A stretch of DNA of 64,000 nucleotides, taken from NCBI GenBank assembly GCA_964345295.1, contig CAYFQG010000003.1, positions 1 through 64,000 of the forward strand, given 5' to 3'. This DNA is from JASBZA01 sp964345295. GTDB taxonomy: Bacteria > Bacillota > Clostridia > Saccharofermentanales > Fastidiosipilaceae. The notes beneath the pieces are model-generated. The model did no database searches, was not told the DNA's origin, and worked only from the letters and a program-made list of their open reading frames with translations. A program made the position numbers and the translations under genes. The first letter of the stretch is position 1. Each line of letters opens with the position of its first letter. This document shows, piece after piece, positions 53,588-62,433 of this stretch.

Positions 53588-56086
53588 ATGAAGAAATTTG
53601 CAAAAGTTTTAGCAGCCGGTATGGCTTTAACACTTTTCGTTTCTGCCTGTGGCGGTGGCACTAAGCCAAATCCCACCGAATCAGCAGGGACAGGTGGCTC
53701 TGAGCAAGCTACCGGAAGTGAAGAAGAGCCTTCTAAGACCGGAGAAGAGGGTGAGGCTTTCGACGGACCTGTTCACCAGGACCCCAAGGTCTATACCTAT
53801 TCGGAAGGTTGGACAGCAGGACCTCAGGCTACATGGAGCCCCCATACCTGGGAGACCAATGCTGACGGTTCTTTCCAAGAACTACTTGACGTCGGCTTTG
53901 TAAGTTCTGTTTATGATTCTGAGACTGATAACTATAAGTGGCAATATGAAATGGCCACCGAGATTAAGGACATCACCGCCGATTTCGCCGATAAGGAGAA
54001 GTACGGTGTTCCCGATGATGCTACCGAACAATATGTTTATGAAATCACTCTGAGAGATGACCTCGAGTGGGAAGACGGTACCAAGATTAACGCCGACAGC
54101 TTCGTTTACTCCATGCAGCAATTGCTGAACAGTGAGATGAAGAACTATCGTGCTAACACCTATTTCACCGGTGAAAGGGCTCTCGTTAACGCTGAAGCCT
54201 ACTTCAATAACGATAAAGTAGGTCAGCCTATTTACACAGATGTTGTGACCGATGACGGTGACGTATCTGAAGGTGCTACAGCCTTCTTCAGTGTCGATCA
54301 GCCCGTATACTTCTTCGGTGATTCCGCTACCAGGTTTTATGAAGGCGGTTACAAGGAAACCTTCACCGTTGACGGTGTAGACCTTTATGCTAAGTATAAG
54401 GACAAGGGTTATGTTGAAGTGACCGACGAAGTTCAGAATGACCTGACCGCACTGGCTAAGGCTTTCGGTGACGACAACGAAACCGCTTGGAAAGAATTTA
54501 CCGTATTCCAGTCCGGTACCTATGAAGAAATGCCTTGGGAAAATGTCGGTTTCGTAAAGACCGGTGACTTATCTTTCCAATACATTCTCCAGAACCCCAG
54601 CTCCGAATTCAACTTCTTTATCGGAATGGGTTCCGGTAACTGGCTGGTCCATGAAGGCAAGTATGAAGCCGGTAAGAAGAAGGTCGAAAACCTGGTTGCT
54701 ACCGATTACTTCACCGATGCCGATACCACCATTTCTTACGGTCCTTACCGTATGGTTTCCTATGAGAAAGATCGTCAGATCGTCTTAGAGAGAAACGAAA
54801 ACTTCTTCGGCTACAAGCTGGAAGAATACAATGATCAATGGCAAGCCGATAATCTCCGCTTTGAGATTATTCCCGAGCATGCTACTCAGCTGCAGATGTT
54901 CTTACAAGGTTCTTTGGACTCCGTCGCTCTCGAGAGTGCCGACATGGAAACCTATAAGATGAGTAATTATCTGGTTTCTACCGCTGAGTCCTTTACTCAG
55001 AGAATTATCTTTGCAACAAGCCCCGAGACTTTGCAACAGTTAGAGAAGGAAGCCGGCGACGGTGCTAACAAGCAAGTCCTGCAGTACAAGGATTTCCGTA
55101 AGGCCATCTCCCTTTCTATGGACAGAGAGAAGTTGACGACCGAAGCTACTGCCGGTTACAAGCCCGCACTATTCCTCTTCAACGACCTCTACTACTATGA
55201 TGTTGAGAACGATCCGGATTCTGTCTATAGAAATACTCCGGAAGCCAAGCAGGCTATCTTAGACCTCTATGGCATCGAAGTTGGTGAAGGCAAGGATTAT
55301 CCTGATGTTGACACCGCATACGCAGCCATTACCGGTTACGACGTAGACCAGGCTAAGGAACTCTTCCAGTCTGTCTATGAGAAGGCTATCGAAGACGGCA
55401 CTTATACCGACGGTCAGGATATTAAGATTAACGTTATGGCTACCGCTTCCGACTCGCTTAACGCCGACTACACCAAGCAGAATGACTTGATGAACCAGTT
55501 CATCGATGAGGCTACTAAGGGTACCGGCTTCGAAGGCAAGATTAGCTTGAAGTATCTCTTCGGTGCTCAGAACCGTTATGAAGACGTTGCTTTAGGCCGT
55601 ATCGAGTGTATCTTAGGTGCCTGGGGTGGTGCTTACTTCTATCCTTTCTCCACCATCAGAGTTTATACCGAGCCTGATTACATGGGCGGTATCGAGAAGA
55701 TTCACGAGTCCAACGGTTGGGATCCTACTAAGGAAAAACTGACCATTACTTATGACTTCAACGGTGACGGTACAGAAGAAGAACTGACCAAGACCTTCCA
55801 GGATTGGGCTAAGTCCATCAACGGTGCCGGCGAATACGCCAACGACAACCAAGTTGCTATGGCTATTATGTCTAAGATGGAAGCCGGTATCTTGGGTGCA
55901 TATCAATGTATTCCTTACGGTACCATAACTGACAACTCCTTGAGATCCATGCGTCTCGAGTATGGCACATATGTCTGGAACCCCATGTACGCTTACGGCG
56001 GCTTGCGTTTCTACACATTCACTATGGATGATACCGAGTGGGCCAACTTCGTTAAGGAGCAAGGCGGAACTCTGAATTACGCCTAA
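53588..56086 (+). CDS. peptide ABC transporter substrate-binding lipoprotein (OppA-like)
   Basis: 832 residues, against about 530-600 for ordinary family-5 binding proteins. Signal peptide with lipobox FVSAC (Cys21), then an S/T/G/E linker. The binding domain contains the family-5 pattern YEITLRDDLEWEDGTKINADSFVYSMQQLLN and YGPYRMVSYEKDRQIVLERN. The extra length lies mainly in two places: about residues 200-320 and 590-700. The second of two adjacent ATGs is chosen (seven bases after GGAGGA). A strong terminator separates it from oppB, so it can be made in excess over the permease. Confidence 0.9.
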   Translation: MKKFAKVLAAGMALTLFVSACGGGTKPNPTESAGTGGSEQATGSEEEPSKTGEEGEAFDGPVHQDPKVYTYSEGWTAGPQATWSPHTWETNADGSFQELLDVGFVSSVYDSETDNYKWQYEMATEIKDITADFADKEKYGVPDDATEQYVYEITLRDDLEWEDGTKINADSFVYSMQQLLNSEMKNYRANTYFTGERALVNAEAYFNNDKVGQPIYTDVVTDDGDVSEGATAFFSVDQPVYFFGDSATRFYEGGYKETFTVDGVDLYAKYKDKGYVEVTDEVQNDLTALAKAFGDDNETAWKEFTVFQSGTYEEMPWENVGFVKTGDLSFQYILQNPSSEFNFFIGMGSGNWLVHEGKYEAGKKKVENLVATDYFTDADTTISYGPYRMVSYEKDRQIVLERNENFFGYKLEEYNDQWQADNLRFEIIPEHATQLQMFLQGSLDSVALESADMETYKMSNYLVSTAESFTQRIIFATSPETLQQLEKEAGDGANKQVLQYKDFRKAISLSMDREKLTTEATAGYKPALFLFNDLYYYDVENDPDSVYRNTPEAKQAILDLYGIEVGEGKDYPDVDTAYAAITGYDVDQAKELFQSVYEKAIEDGTYTDGQDIKINVMATASDSLNADYTKQNDLMNQFIDEATKGTGFEGKISLKYLFGAQNRYEDVALGRIECILGAWGGAYFYPFSTIRVYTEPDYMGGIEKIHESNGWDPTKEKLTITYDFNGDGTEEELTKTFQDWAKSINGAGEYANDNQVAMAIMSKMEAGILGAYQCIPYGTITDNSLRSMRLEYGTYVWNPMYAYGGLRFYTFTMDDTEWANFVKEQGGTLNYA

Positions 56087-56125
56087 AAAACCTAAGTTTT
56101 TAAGTAAATATTAGGTAGTTTGTGT

Positions 56126-56164
56126 GCATTGCTGCACTTGCATCAAGTGTAGCAATGCCTTTTT
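56126..56164 (+). terminator. Rho-independent terminator after oppA
   Basis: 15-base-pair stem GCATTGCTGCACTTG (56126-56140) / CAAGTGTAGCAATGC (56144-56158) with one G-U pair and a three-base loop, then CCTTTTT-type T-run. It isolates oppA from oppBCDF. Confidence 0.93.
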
Positions 56165-56179
56165 AATAAGTCTTACCCC

Positions 56180-56207
56180 TTAACGTGGGGCGACTTTTTG
56201 ATATAAT
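56180..56207 (+). promoter_or_regulatory. promoter of oppBCDF
   Basis: TTAACG (56180-56185), 16-base spacer and an extended -10, TGA-TATAAT (TATAAT at 56202-56207). It lies 16 bases after the oppA terminator. CCCC/GGGG arms at 56177-56190 flank the -35 and could form an operator-like hairpin. Confidence 0.6.
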
Positions 56208-56242
56208 GTACCCTAAGTTTTATCGGAAAAGGATTATATTGT

Positions 56243-57211
56243 ATGGATAAGGAAATGGCGAAATATGTTGTTAAACGTATAATACTGGCCTTAATCACGT
56301 CTTTTATTATTATGTTTATCAACTTCGTTTTTATTAAGATGTTAGAGCCTGAACTTCCCATGATGGGCGCCCAAGCCGAGACGGAAAAAGCACGTCGTGC
56401 CGCTTTGGGCTATAACAAGCCGATTTTGGTGCAATTCGGAATATATGTCAGGAATATAGTGACCAAATGGGATTGGGGAACTTCTTGGAAGATTGCCTAC
56501 TTAGAACCTGTAGATAGTCTCTTGTTCTCCAGATTTGCGCCTACTATTCTATTGAATATATATTCGACGATATTGTCAGTCCCTATCGGTATTGGCTTGG
56601 GAATTATCGCGGCTTTACATAAGAATAAATTTATTGACCATTTTATTTCGACAGCCGTTATGATTTTTATTTCAGTACCGTCCTTCGTATATGCTTTCCT
56701 TTTACAATATACGGTAGGTTTCAGGCTGGGCTGGCTCCCCTTGGTCGTTTACTCGATTTATGATGCCGGAGGCTGGACCACTAAGGCTATGTTCATCTCT
56801 ATGATTATGCCGACTTTGGCCTTATCTTTCGGATCGATTGCCTATTACGCTCGTTTCACACGTGCCGAGTTGGTGGAATCTCTTACTTCGGACTATATGC
56901 TTTTAGCCCGGACCAAGGGACTTAGCAAAGGTCAAGCTACGGTAAGACACGCCTTGAAGAACGCCATGGTCCCGATTTTGCCTGCCATCATTTCGACCTT
57001 CTTGAGCGTTCTGACCGGTTCTATCGTTATCGAGAAGATTTTCGCGGTGGCCGGTGTCGGTAGCCTGTCGATTGATGCTATCCGTTTCAGAGACTACGAT
57101 GTCTTTGTTATGACTTCCATGTTTTATTCTGTTTTCGGTCTGACTTTAAGTATCTTGGTTGACCTGAGCTACGGCTTCTTAGATCCGAGAATTAGAATGG
57201 GGGTACGTTAA
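56243..57211 (+). CDS. peptide ABC transporter permease (OppB-like)
   Basis: 322 residues with six membrane helices, the normal OppB size. First helix YVVKRIILALITSFIIMFINFVF; extracellular loop with WDWGTSWKI; the EAA loop LLARTKGLSKGQATVRHALKNAMVPILP contacts the ATPases. One half of the peptide channel. The frame starts at ATG 56243 with AAAAGG ahead; a later ATG (residue 5) is also possible. Two bases separate it from oppC. Confidence 0.93.
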   Translation: MDKEMAKYVVKRIILALITSFIIMFINFVFIKMLEPELPMMGAQAETEKARRAALGYNKPILVQFGIYVRNIVTKWDWGTSWKIAYLEPVDSLLFSRFAPTILLNIYSTILSVPIGIGLGIIAALHKNKFIDHFISTAVMIFISVPSFVYAFLLQYTVGFRLGWLPLVVYSIYDAGGWTTKAMFISMIMPTLALSFGSIAYYARFTRAELVESLTSDYMLLARTKGLSKGQATVRHALKNAMVPILPAIISTFLSVLTGSIVIEKIFAVAGVGSLSIDAIRFRDYDVFVMTSMFYSVFGLTLSILVDLSYGFLDPRIRMGVR

Positions 57212-57212
57212 G

Positions 57213-58781
57213 ATGAGTAAACAAATAGACTATACGGATATCAACAATATTCCGGATGAGAAATTTAAACTGGTCCAGACCGACGTCAAAATTTTCGACG
57301 CCGCTCCCAAGACCAGACCGGTCGGTTACTTTGAAGATGCCCTGCGTCGTTTTGTGAAGAACAAGGCTTCCGTGGCGGGAGCTGTGGTTATCTTTATTAT
57401 CCTGCTCTTTGTTATCTTTGCCCCCTTTATTACACCTTATAAGGTTTCCGACTTTGACCAAGTGTACGCTAAGGCCAGACCCAAGGTTAAAGCTTTCGAG
57501 AGAAGCGGTTTCTGGGATGGCAGCAAGAAGATGGATTATAACGAGCGCTACCTCATGTATATGTACGCCATCGGTATGGGTGCCAGTGATACAGAAGGCG
57601 ACCAGAAGAGTGTAAGCTTCGAAGCCGGTTTGGAAAGTCCTTACAGAGCGATTAATAAGATTAACGGTGAGACTATGTCCGGAGGCCAGAATTACTGGAA
57701 TGTAACCGTTGACTCCTACTACGCTTTAGGTTTCCGCTATCTGACCATTACCGAGTCGCGTTTTAATGCTATTCGCGAATTTGAAGAAGAAACCGGCCTG
57801 AAGGTCCTTTATCCCATGGTAGACAGAGAAGGTAAATTCGGATCCGAGGCAGGTATGAAAGATGCCAACTACTGGTATCGCCAAGCGCCTAACGGTGCCC
57901 CTGTGAGTAAAAAGGGTAAGCCCATGGACTTGGCTGCCATGGAGAAGGAAGGCTTGGTGCCCAACTATCTGCGTGATTCGAACGGCGAACTCCAATACTT
58001 CGTCCCCAGAGATAAGACCATGCGAGACGTCCGTGTTCTTTACTATAACTACTATCAATTCATGAACGGCAGAGAACCCGTCTTCTTCTTCGGATCGGAC
58101 TCGCAAGGCTATGACATCATGGCTCGTATGGCCCAAGGTACTAGATTATCTTTACTTTTGGCCGTTGCGGTTTCCGTCATCAACCTAACCTTAGGTACCA
58201 TTATCGGTGCGGTTGAAGGTTATTACGGCGGTGTTATCGACCTGATTATGGAGCGTATTATCGACATTTTGAGCGGTATGCCCTTCTACATTGTGGCGAC
58301 CTTGTTCCAGCTCCACTTGGTTCAGCCAGGAAAGGTATCGCCCTTTGTCGGTTTACTCTTTGCCTTTATCCTAACCGGTTGGATCGGGACGGCTTACAGA
58401 GTCAGGACCCAGTTCTACCGCTTTAAGAAAGAAGAATACATCCTCTCAGCCAGGACACTGGGAGCTACGGATGCCAGACTGATGTTTAAGCATATTTTAC
58501 CCAACGCTATCGGTACGATTATCACCTCTTCGGTCTTGGTTATCCCTCAGACGATTTTGTCCGAGTCGACTCTGTCTTATTTGGGTATCGTTAACTTCCA
58601 AGGTCAGGCCATGACCTCATTGGGAACCATGATGCAGTTAGGCCAGGCCTACCTGTCGACAGACCCCCACATTCTGTTCTTCCCGGCGATTATTATTTCG
58701 CTTCTGATGATCAGCTTTAACTTATTCGGGAACGGACTAAGAGACGCATTTAATCCTTCTTTGAGAGGAGCAGATGAATAA
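57213..58781 (+). CDS. peptide ABC transporter permease (OppC-like) with large extracellular insertion
   Basis: 522 residues, against about 300 for OppC. The N-terminal cytoplasmic part and first membrane helix (about 50-73) are followed by about 220 residues before the conserved FFFGSDSQGYDIMARM (Gly294), where ordinary OppC has 35-40. The rest is normal: five membrane helices and the EAA loop ILSARTLGATDARLMFKHILPNAIG. The inserted part is Y/N/D/E-rich and faces outside if topology is standard. Second half of the channel with OppB. It overlaps oppD by one base. Confidence 0.92.
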   Translation: MSKQIDYTDINNIPDEKFKLVQTDVKIFDAAPKTRPVGYFEDALRRFVKNKASVAGAVVIFIILLFVIFAPFITPYKVSDFDQVYAKARPKVKAFERSGFWDGSKKMDYNERYLMYMYAIGMGASDTEGDQKSVSFEAGLESPYRAINKINGETMSGGQNYWNVTVDSYYALGFRYLTITESRFNAIREFEEETGLKVLYPMVDREGKFGSEAGMKDANYWYRQAPNGAPVSKKGKPMDLAAMEKEGLVPNYLRDSNGELQYFVPRDKTMRDVRVLYYNYYQFMNGREPVFFFGSDSQGYDIMARMAQGTRLSLLLAVAVSVINLTLGTIIGAVEGYYGGVIDLIMERIIDILSGMPFYIVATLFQLHLVQPGKVSPFVGLLFAFILTGWIGTAYRVRTQFYRFKKEEYILSARTLGATDARLMFKHILPNAIGTIITSSVLVIPQTILSESTLSYLGIVNFQGQAMTSLGTMMQLGQAYLSTDPHILFFPAIIISLLMISFNLFGNGLRDAFNPSLRGADE

Positions 58782-60886
58782 TGGTAAAGAAATTAGAAGT
58801 CAATGATTTAAGAATCTCTTTCCGGACGCACTCCGGCATTTTGGAAGCCGTTCGGGGTATCTCTTTCGATTTGGAAGAAGGGGAGACCTTGGCCATCGTG
58901 GGTGAGTCCGGCTCCGGTAAATCCGTTACCTCCAGAGCCATCATGGGTATTTTGGCCAAAAACGCTATCGTAGAAGGCGGGGAAATCTTTTATGACGGTT
59001 TAGACCTTTTACAGATTCCCGAAGATGTCTTCCACCAGCTAAGAGGTAACAATATCTCCATGATATTCCAGGATCCTCTGAGCTCCTTGAATCCTATTAT
59101 GCGTATCGGACAACAAATTACCGAGGCCATGATTGCTAATAACAAGGCACGTCGTAAGGATGCCAAGAGGAATGTGAACCGTATTCAGAAGGCCATTATT
59201 GAGTCTTGTCTCAAGGGCGACTCGAATTCAAAAATCAAAGAGCAGATGCGGACTTATGACGGCTATCTTAAAGTCGGTAACCGTATGGCGTCCAAATATT
59301 TCGACGCCATAAGTGCCGTTGAGACCACCAAGCGCAGAGGCGATGCTGCCTTAATCGAGGCGCAAGGTACTTCCATGAATCGGGTTCAAGAAGAAATAAG
59401 GGAGACCTTAGGTGACTTTAACCGCATCTATAATCCTTTGACCATTCCCGAGCATGATAAAGAAGTACGTGAAATCCAAGAACTGCTCAAGGCCAATGCC
59501 AAAGAGAAGAACCTGGACCAGGTCAAGGCCAATAAGTCTAAGTTGGTCGATGCCTTAACCAGACTTTCCGAGCGCTTAGAGAAGGTCTTAGAGCAGAAAG
59601 AAATCGACTTTATCGCCATGGCTTATAAGATGTCGCAAAGCTCGGAGGAAGAGTTGCTGAAGGGCTTTAACGAAGCCAAGAATCAGCAATACATCGAAGA
59701 ATTCGAGGCCGGCTTTCTGGATGACTTCAAAAAGACCATCCGCGAAGGCGTGGACTATGAAGACCAGAGAGCCCGTAATGCGGTAAAAGAAGCAGATCAG
59801 GCAGTAGGACAAGCCTTAGCTGCTTTAGAAGACGATTTCTCTATCGATTATCTGAAAAAGCATGCCGACGAGCTGGCTAAGAAGGTCGAAGCTACGATTA
59901 ACAGCCTCAGCCTCCACCGTGACTCTTTGGCCACGACTTTTAAATCTTCGTTACAAAGACAGATTAAAAACTACGAGATTGAATCTAAGGAACTCCGGCA
60001 AGAAGAGGCCAAGCACGAGGAGCGTTCCGAGACTAAGGGTTCGCAAACAACTCAGGAGAAGTTGGAAGTTATCCGTAAGAACATCTTCCGTCTCTTCTCT
60101 CGTTTAGAAAAAGATTATGAAGCCAGGATGGCCAACCGCAGAGACGCCGATTGGCATGCCAACGAGCTGATCTTGTACTTGGAAAATCAAACCAGAACAC
60201 ACGCCTACAAGGTGGACAAGTCTTTGGCCAAATCCAGAGCCATTGCCATCATGCAGGAAGTCGGTATCGACGACGCCAGAAGACGTTTTACCCAGTATCC
60301 TTTCGAGTTCTCCGGCGGTATGAGGCAAAGAATCGTTATTGCCATCGCCTTGTCTTCGAATCCGGACATCTTGATTTGTGACGAGCCGACCACGGCTTTG
60401 GACGTGACCATCCAAGCCCAGATTCTGGACTTGATTAAGAATCTTAAGTCCAAGCGTAACCTGTCGGTTATCTTCATTACCCACGACTTGGGTGTTGTGG
60501 CTAACATTGCCGACAAGATTGCCGTTATGTATGCCGGTAAGATTGTCGAGATCGGTTCGGTTAACGAAGTCTTCTATGAGCCCGCTCACCCTTATACTTG
60601 GGCACTCTTGTCGTCCATGCCCGACCTGGAGACCAAGGAAAAACTGGAGTCCATTCCGGGGGTACCGCCCAATATGGTCAGAGCGCCTAAGGGTGACGCC
60701 TTTGCCGAAAGAAACCGTTACGCTTTGGCTATCGACTACGAGCAGCACCCGCCCTTCTTCGATATCACCGAGACCCATAAGGCGGCCACTTGGCTCTTGC
60801 ATCCCAAGGCCGAAAAAGTCGAACCTCCCAAGATTGTCACGGAGCGTATCAAGAGAAGTTTGAACAGAGGAGGGGAAAATGCCTAG
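58781..60886 (+). CDS. peptide ABC transporter ATPase (OppD-like) with ~350-residue insertion
   Basis: 701 residues, against about 335 for OppD. All ATPase motifs are intact: Walker A GESGSGKS at 41-48, Q-loop Gln97, signature SGGMRQR from Ser511, Walker B LICDEP with D534-E535, H-loop (ITHDLG), and a C-terminal oligopeptide HPY-type segment (EPAHPYTWALLSSMP). Between Q-loop and signature there are 414 residues instead of about 60: residues about 125-480 are highly charged and helical (RLSERLEKVLEQKEIDF, KELRQEEAKHEERSE), probably coiled coil. It pairs with OppF; the last 8 bases overlap oppF. Confidence 0.92.
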   Translation: MVKKLEVNDLRISFRTHSGILEAVRGISFDLEEGETLAIVGESGSGKSVTSRAIMGILAKNAIVEGGEIFYDGLDLLQIPEDVFHQLRGNNISMIFQDPLSSLNPIMRIGQQITEAMIANNKARRKDAKRNVNRIQKAIIESCLKGDSNSKIKEQMRTYDGYLKVGNRMASKYFDAISAVETTKRRGDAALIEAQGTSMNRVQEEIRETLGDFNRIYNPLTIPEHDKEVREIQELLKANAKEKNLDQVKANKSKLVDALTRLSERLEKVLEQKEIDFIAMAYKMSQSSEEELLKGFNEAKNQQYIEEFEAGFLDDFKKTIREGVDYEDQRARNAVKEADQAVGQALAALEDDFSIDYLKKHADELAKKVEATINSLSLHRDSLATTFKSSLQRQIKNYEIESKELRQEEAKHEERSETKGSQTTQEKLEVIRKNIFRLFSRLEKDYEARMANRRDADWHANELILYLENQTRTHAYKVDKSLAKSRAIAIMQEVGIDDARRRFTQYPFEFSGGMRQRIVIAIALSSNPDILICDEPTTALDVTIQAQILDLIKNLKSKRNLSVIFITHDLGVVANIADKIAVMYAGKIVEIGSVNEVFYEPAHPYTWALLSSMPDLETKEKLESIPGVPPNMVRAPKGDAFAERNRYALAIDYEQHPPFFDITETHKAATWLLHPKAEKVEPPKIVTERIKRSLNRGGENA

Positions 60887-61943
60887 TTTAGAAGATAAGA
60901 GGAAAGCCATCCCCGATGATGTGCTTTTATCGGTAGATAATTTAAAGCAGTATTTTAAGATTAAGCGTAATGCTTTGAAGGCCGTTGACGGAGTTAGCTT
61001 TGATGTCAAGAAGGGCGAAGTCTTCGGTATCGTCGGTGAGTCCGGCTGCGGTAAGTCCACGACCGGCCGGTCCATCATCGGACTTTATGATATTACCGGC
61101 GGTGATGTTTTCTTCGAAGACAAGCTGATCAATACCGGTTTGCCGGAGCGTCAGACAGAAATCAAGGAAGCTTCCAAATCCGGTGACGATAAGAAAGCAT
61201 CCGAGCTTAAGGATGAATATAAGAAGGCTGTCCATGAAGTAAACAAGAACCGCAAGGCCATTGTCCACCAGAACATCCAGATGATTTTCCAAGATCCGGT
61301 TTCTTCCTTGGACCCCCGTATGACCATTCGCGAAATTGTTTCCGAAGGTCTGATTATCCAGGGCGAGAAGAATAAGAAAGTCATCCACGATAAGGTCAAC
61401 AAAGTTTTGAATCAGGTAGGCCTTTTGGAAGAGCATGCCGATCGTTATCCGCATGAGTTTTCCGGCGGCCAAAGACAGAGAATCGGTATAGCCAGGGCCA
61501 TTATCATGGAACCCAAGCTTATCATCGCAGACGAGCCGGTTTCGGCTTTGGACGTGTCGATCCAGGCCCAAGTTATTAACCTCTTAAATGAATTAAGAGA
61601 GTCCATGGATCTGACCTTGATTTTCATCGCCCATGACCTTTCTGTCGTTAAGTATTTCTCGGACCGGATTGCGGTTATGTATTACGGCAAGATTGTGGAG
61701 TTAACCACTTCGGATGAACTCTTCAGCCATCCCTGCCACCCCTATACCAGGGCTTTGCTGTCCGCTATCCCCTGTCCCGACCCCTTGTCGGAGAAGACAA
61801 GAGAGCGTTTCCACTACATTCCGGCGGCCGCCCATGACTATTCCGTGGAAGGTCCGACCCTTAGAGAAGTCAGCCCGGGTCACTATGTATCCTGTAACTC
61901 GGCGGAAGAAGAGCGTTACAAAAGAGACGTCTTCGGTCTTTAA
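60879..61943 (+). CDS. peptide ABC transporter ATPase (OppF-like)
   Basis: 354 residues. Walker A GESGCGKST about 54-62, Q-loop in IQMIFQDPVSSLDPRMT, signature SGGQRQR, Walker B LIIADEP, and the C-terminal HPY segment (HPCHPYTRALLSAIP). Between Walker A and Q-loop there is an extra charged stretch of about 35 residues (TEIKEASKSGDDKKASELKD). C-terminal residues include GHYVSCN, where some relatives hold an Fe-S ligand set; here only one Cys pair is seen. Ribosome binding site GGAGGGG inside oppD. Confidence 0.94.
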   Translation: MPSLEDKRKAIPDDVLLSVDNLKQYFKIKRNALKAVDGVSFDVKKGEVFGIVGESGCGKSTTGRSIIGLYDITGGDVFFEDKLINTGLPERQTEIKEASKSGDDKKASELKDEYKKAVHEVNKNRKAIVHQNIQMIFQDPVSSLDPRMTIREIVSEGLIIQGEKNKKVIHDKVNKVLNQVGLLEEHADRYPHEFSGGQRQRIGIARAIIMEPKLIIADEPVSALDVSIQAQVINLLNELRESMDLTLIFIAHDLSVVKYFSDRIAVMYYGKIVELTTSDELFSHPCHPYTRALLSAIPCPDPLSEKTRERFHYIPAAAHDYSVEGPTLREVSPGHYVSCNSAEEERYKRDVFGL

Positions 61944-61958
61944 GAATCAGAGGACCTA

Positions 61959-62396
61959 ATGGCGACACCTTATCATCGGGACCCCTTTACCTTTAAGGAT
62001 TATCTCAAGGCTATTTTATTGGGCTTGGGACTTTTCCTTCTGACCTTTTATATACAGAAGTATGTGAATAGGAACGGTCCCGAACGTAATGTTTTTTCCT
62101 TGCTGAGTAATTCCTGCCTGGCTCCGACCGCTGTTTTGTTGGGCGGCGGAGTCTTGTCCTGGATCAAAAAAGACGGTCAATTTGACGTTATCTTTCTGGG
62201 TTTTCGTAATATGAGAAATACCTTCCGGGGCGGTTTTTCACAGACTCTCTATGAAGACAGGCCACAAAATCTCTATGACTATCGTCAGGAAAAAGAAGTG
62301 GAAAGAAGAGTCAATATTCCCTGGCTCCTAACCGGAGCGGGATTTTTACTGCTATGTATAGTATTTGTAATTTTGTTTTATAAGGTGCCCCTGTAA
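61959..62396 (+). CDS. small membrane protein, DUF3899-like
   Basis: 145 residues with three hydrophobic segments: about 16-33, 48-70 and 122-143. The last helix and the WIKKDGQFDVIFLGFRNM segment recall DUF3899, a family of unknown function. Not recognised with certainty. Ribosome binding site AGAGGA five bases before the ATG. It lies between oppF and pepF and is probably co-transcribed with the peptide transporter. Confidence 0.5.
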   Translation: MATPYHRDPFTFKDYLKAILLGLGLFLLTFYIQKYVNRNGPERNVFSLLSNSCLAPTAVLLGGGVLSWIKKDGQFDVIFLGFRNMRNTFRGGFSQTLYEDRPQNLYDYRQEKEVERRVNIPWLLTGAGFLLLCIVFVILFYKVPL

Positions 62397-62433
62397 ATCA
62401 GCCGGCACCTTTCTTTGAAGAAAGGATAAGAAT

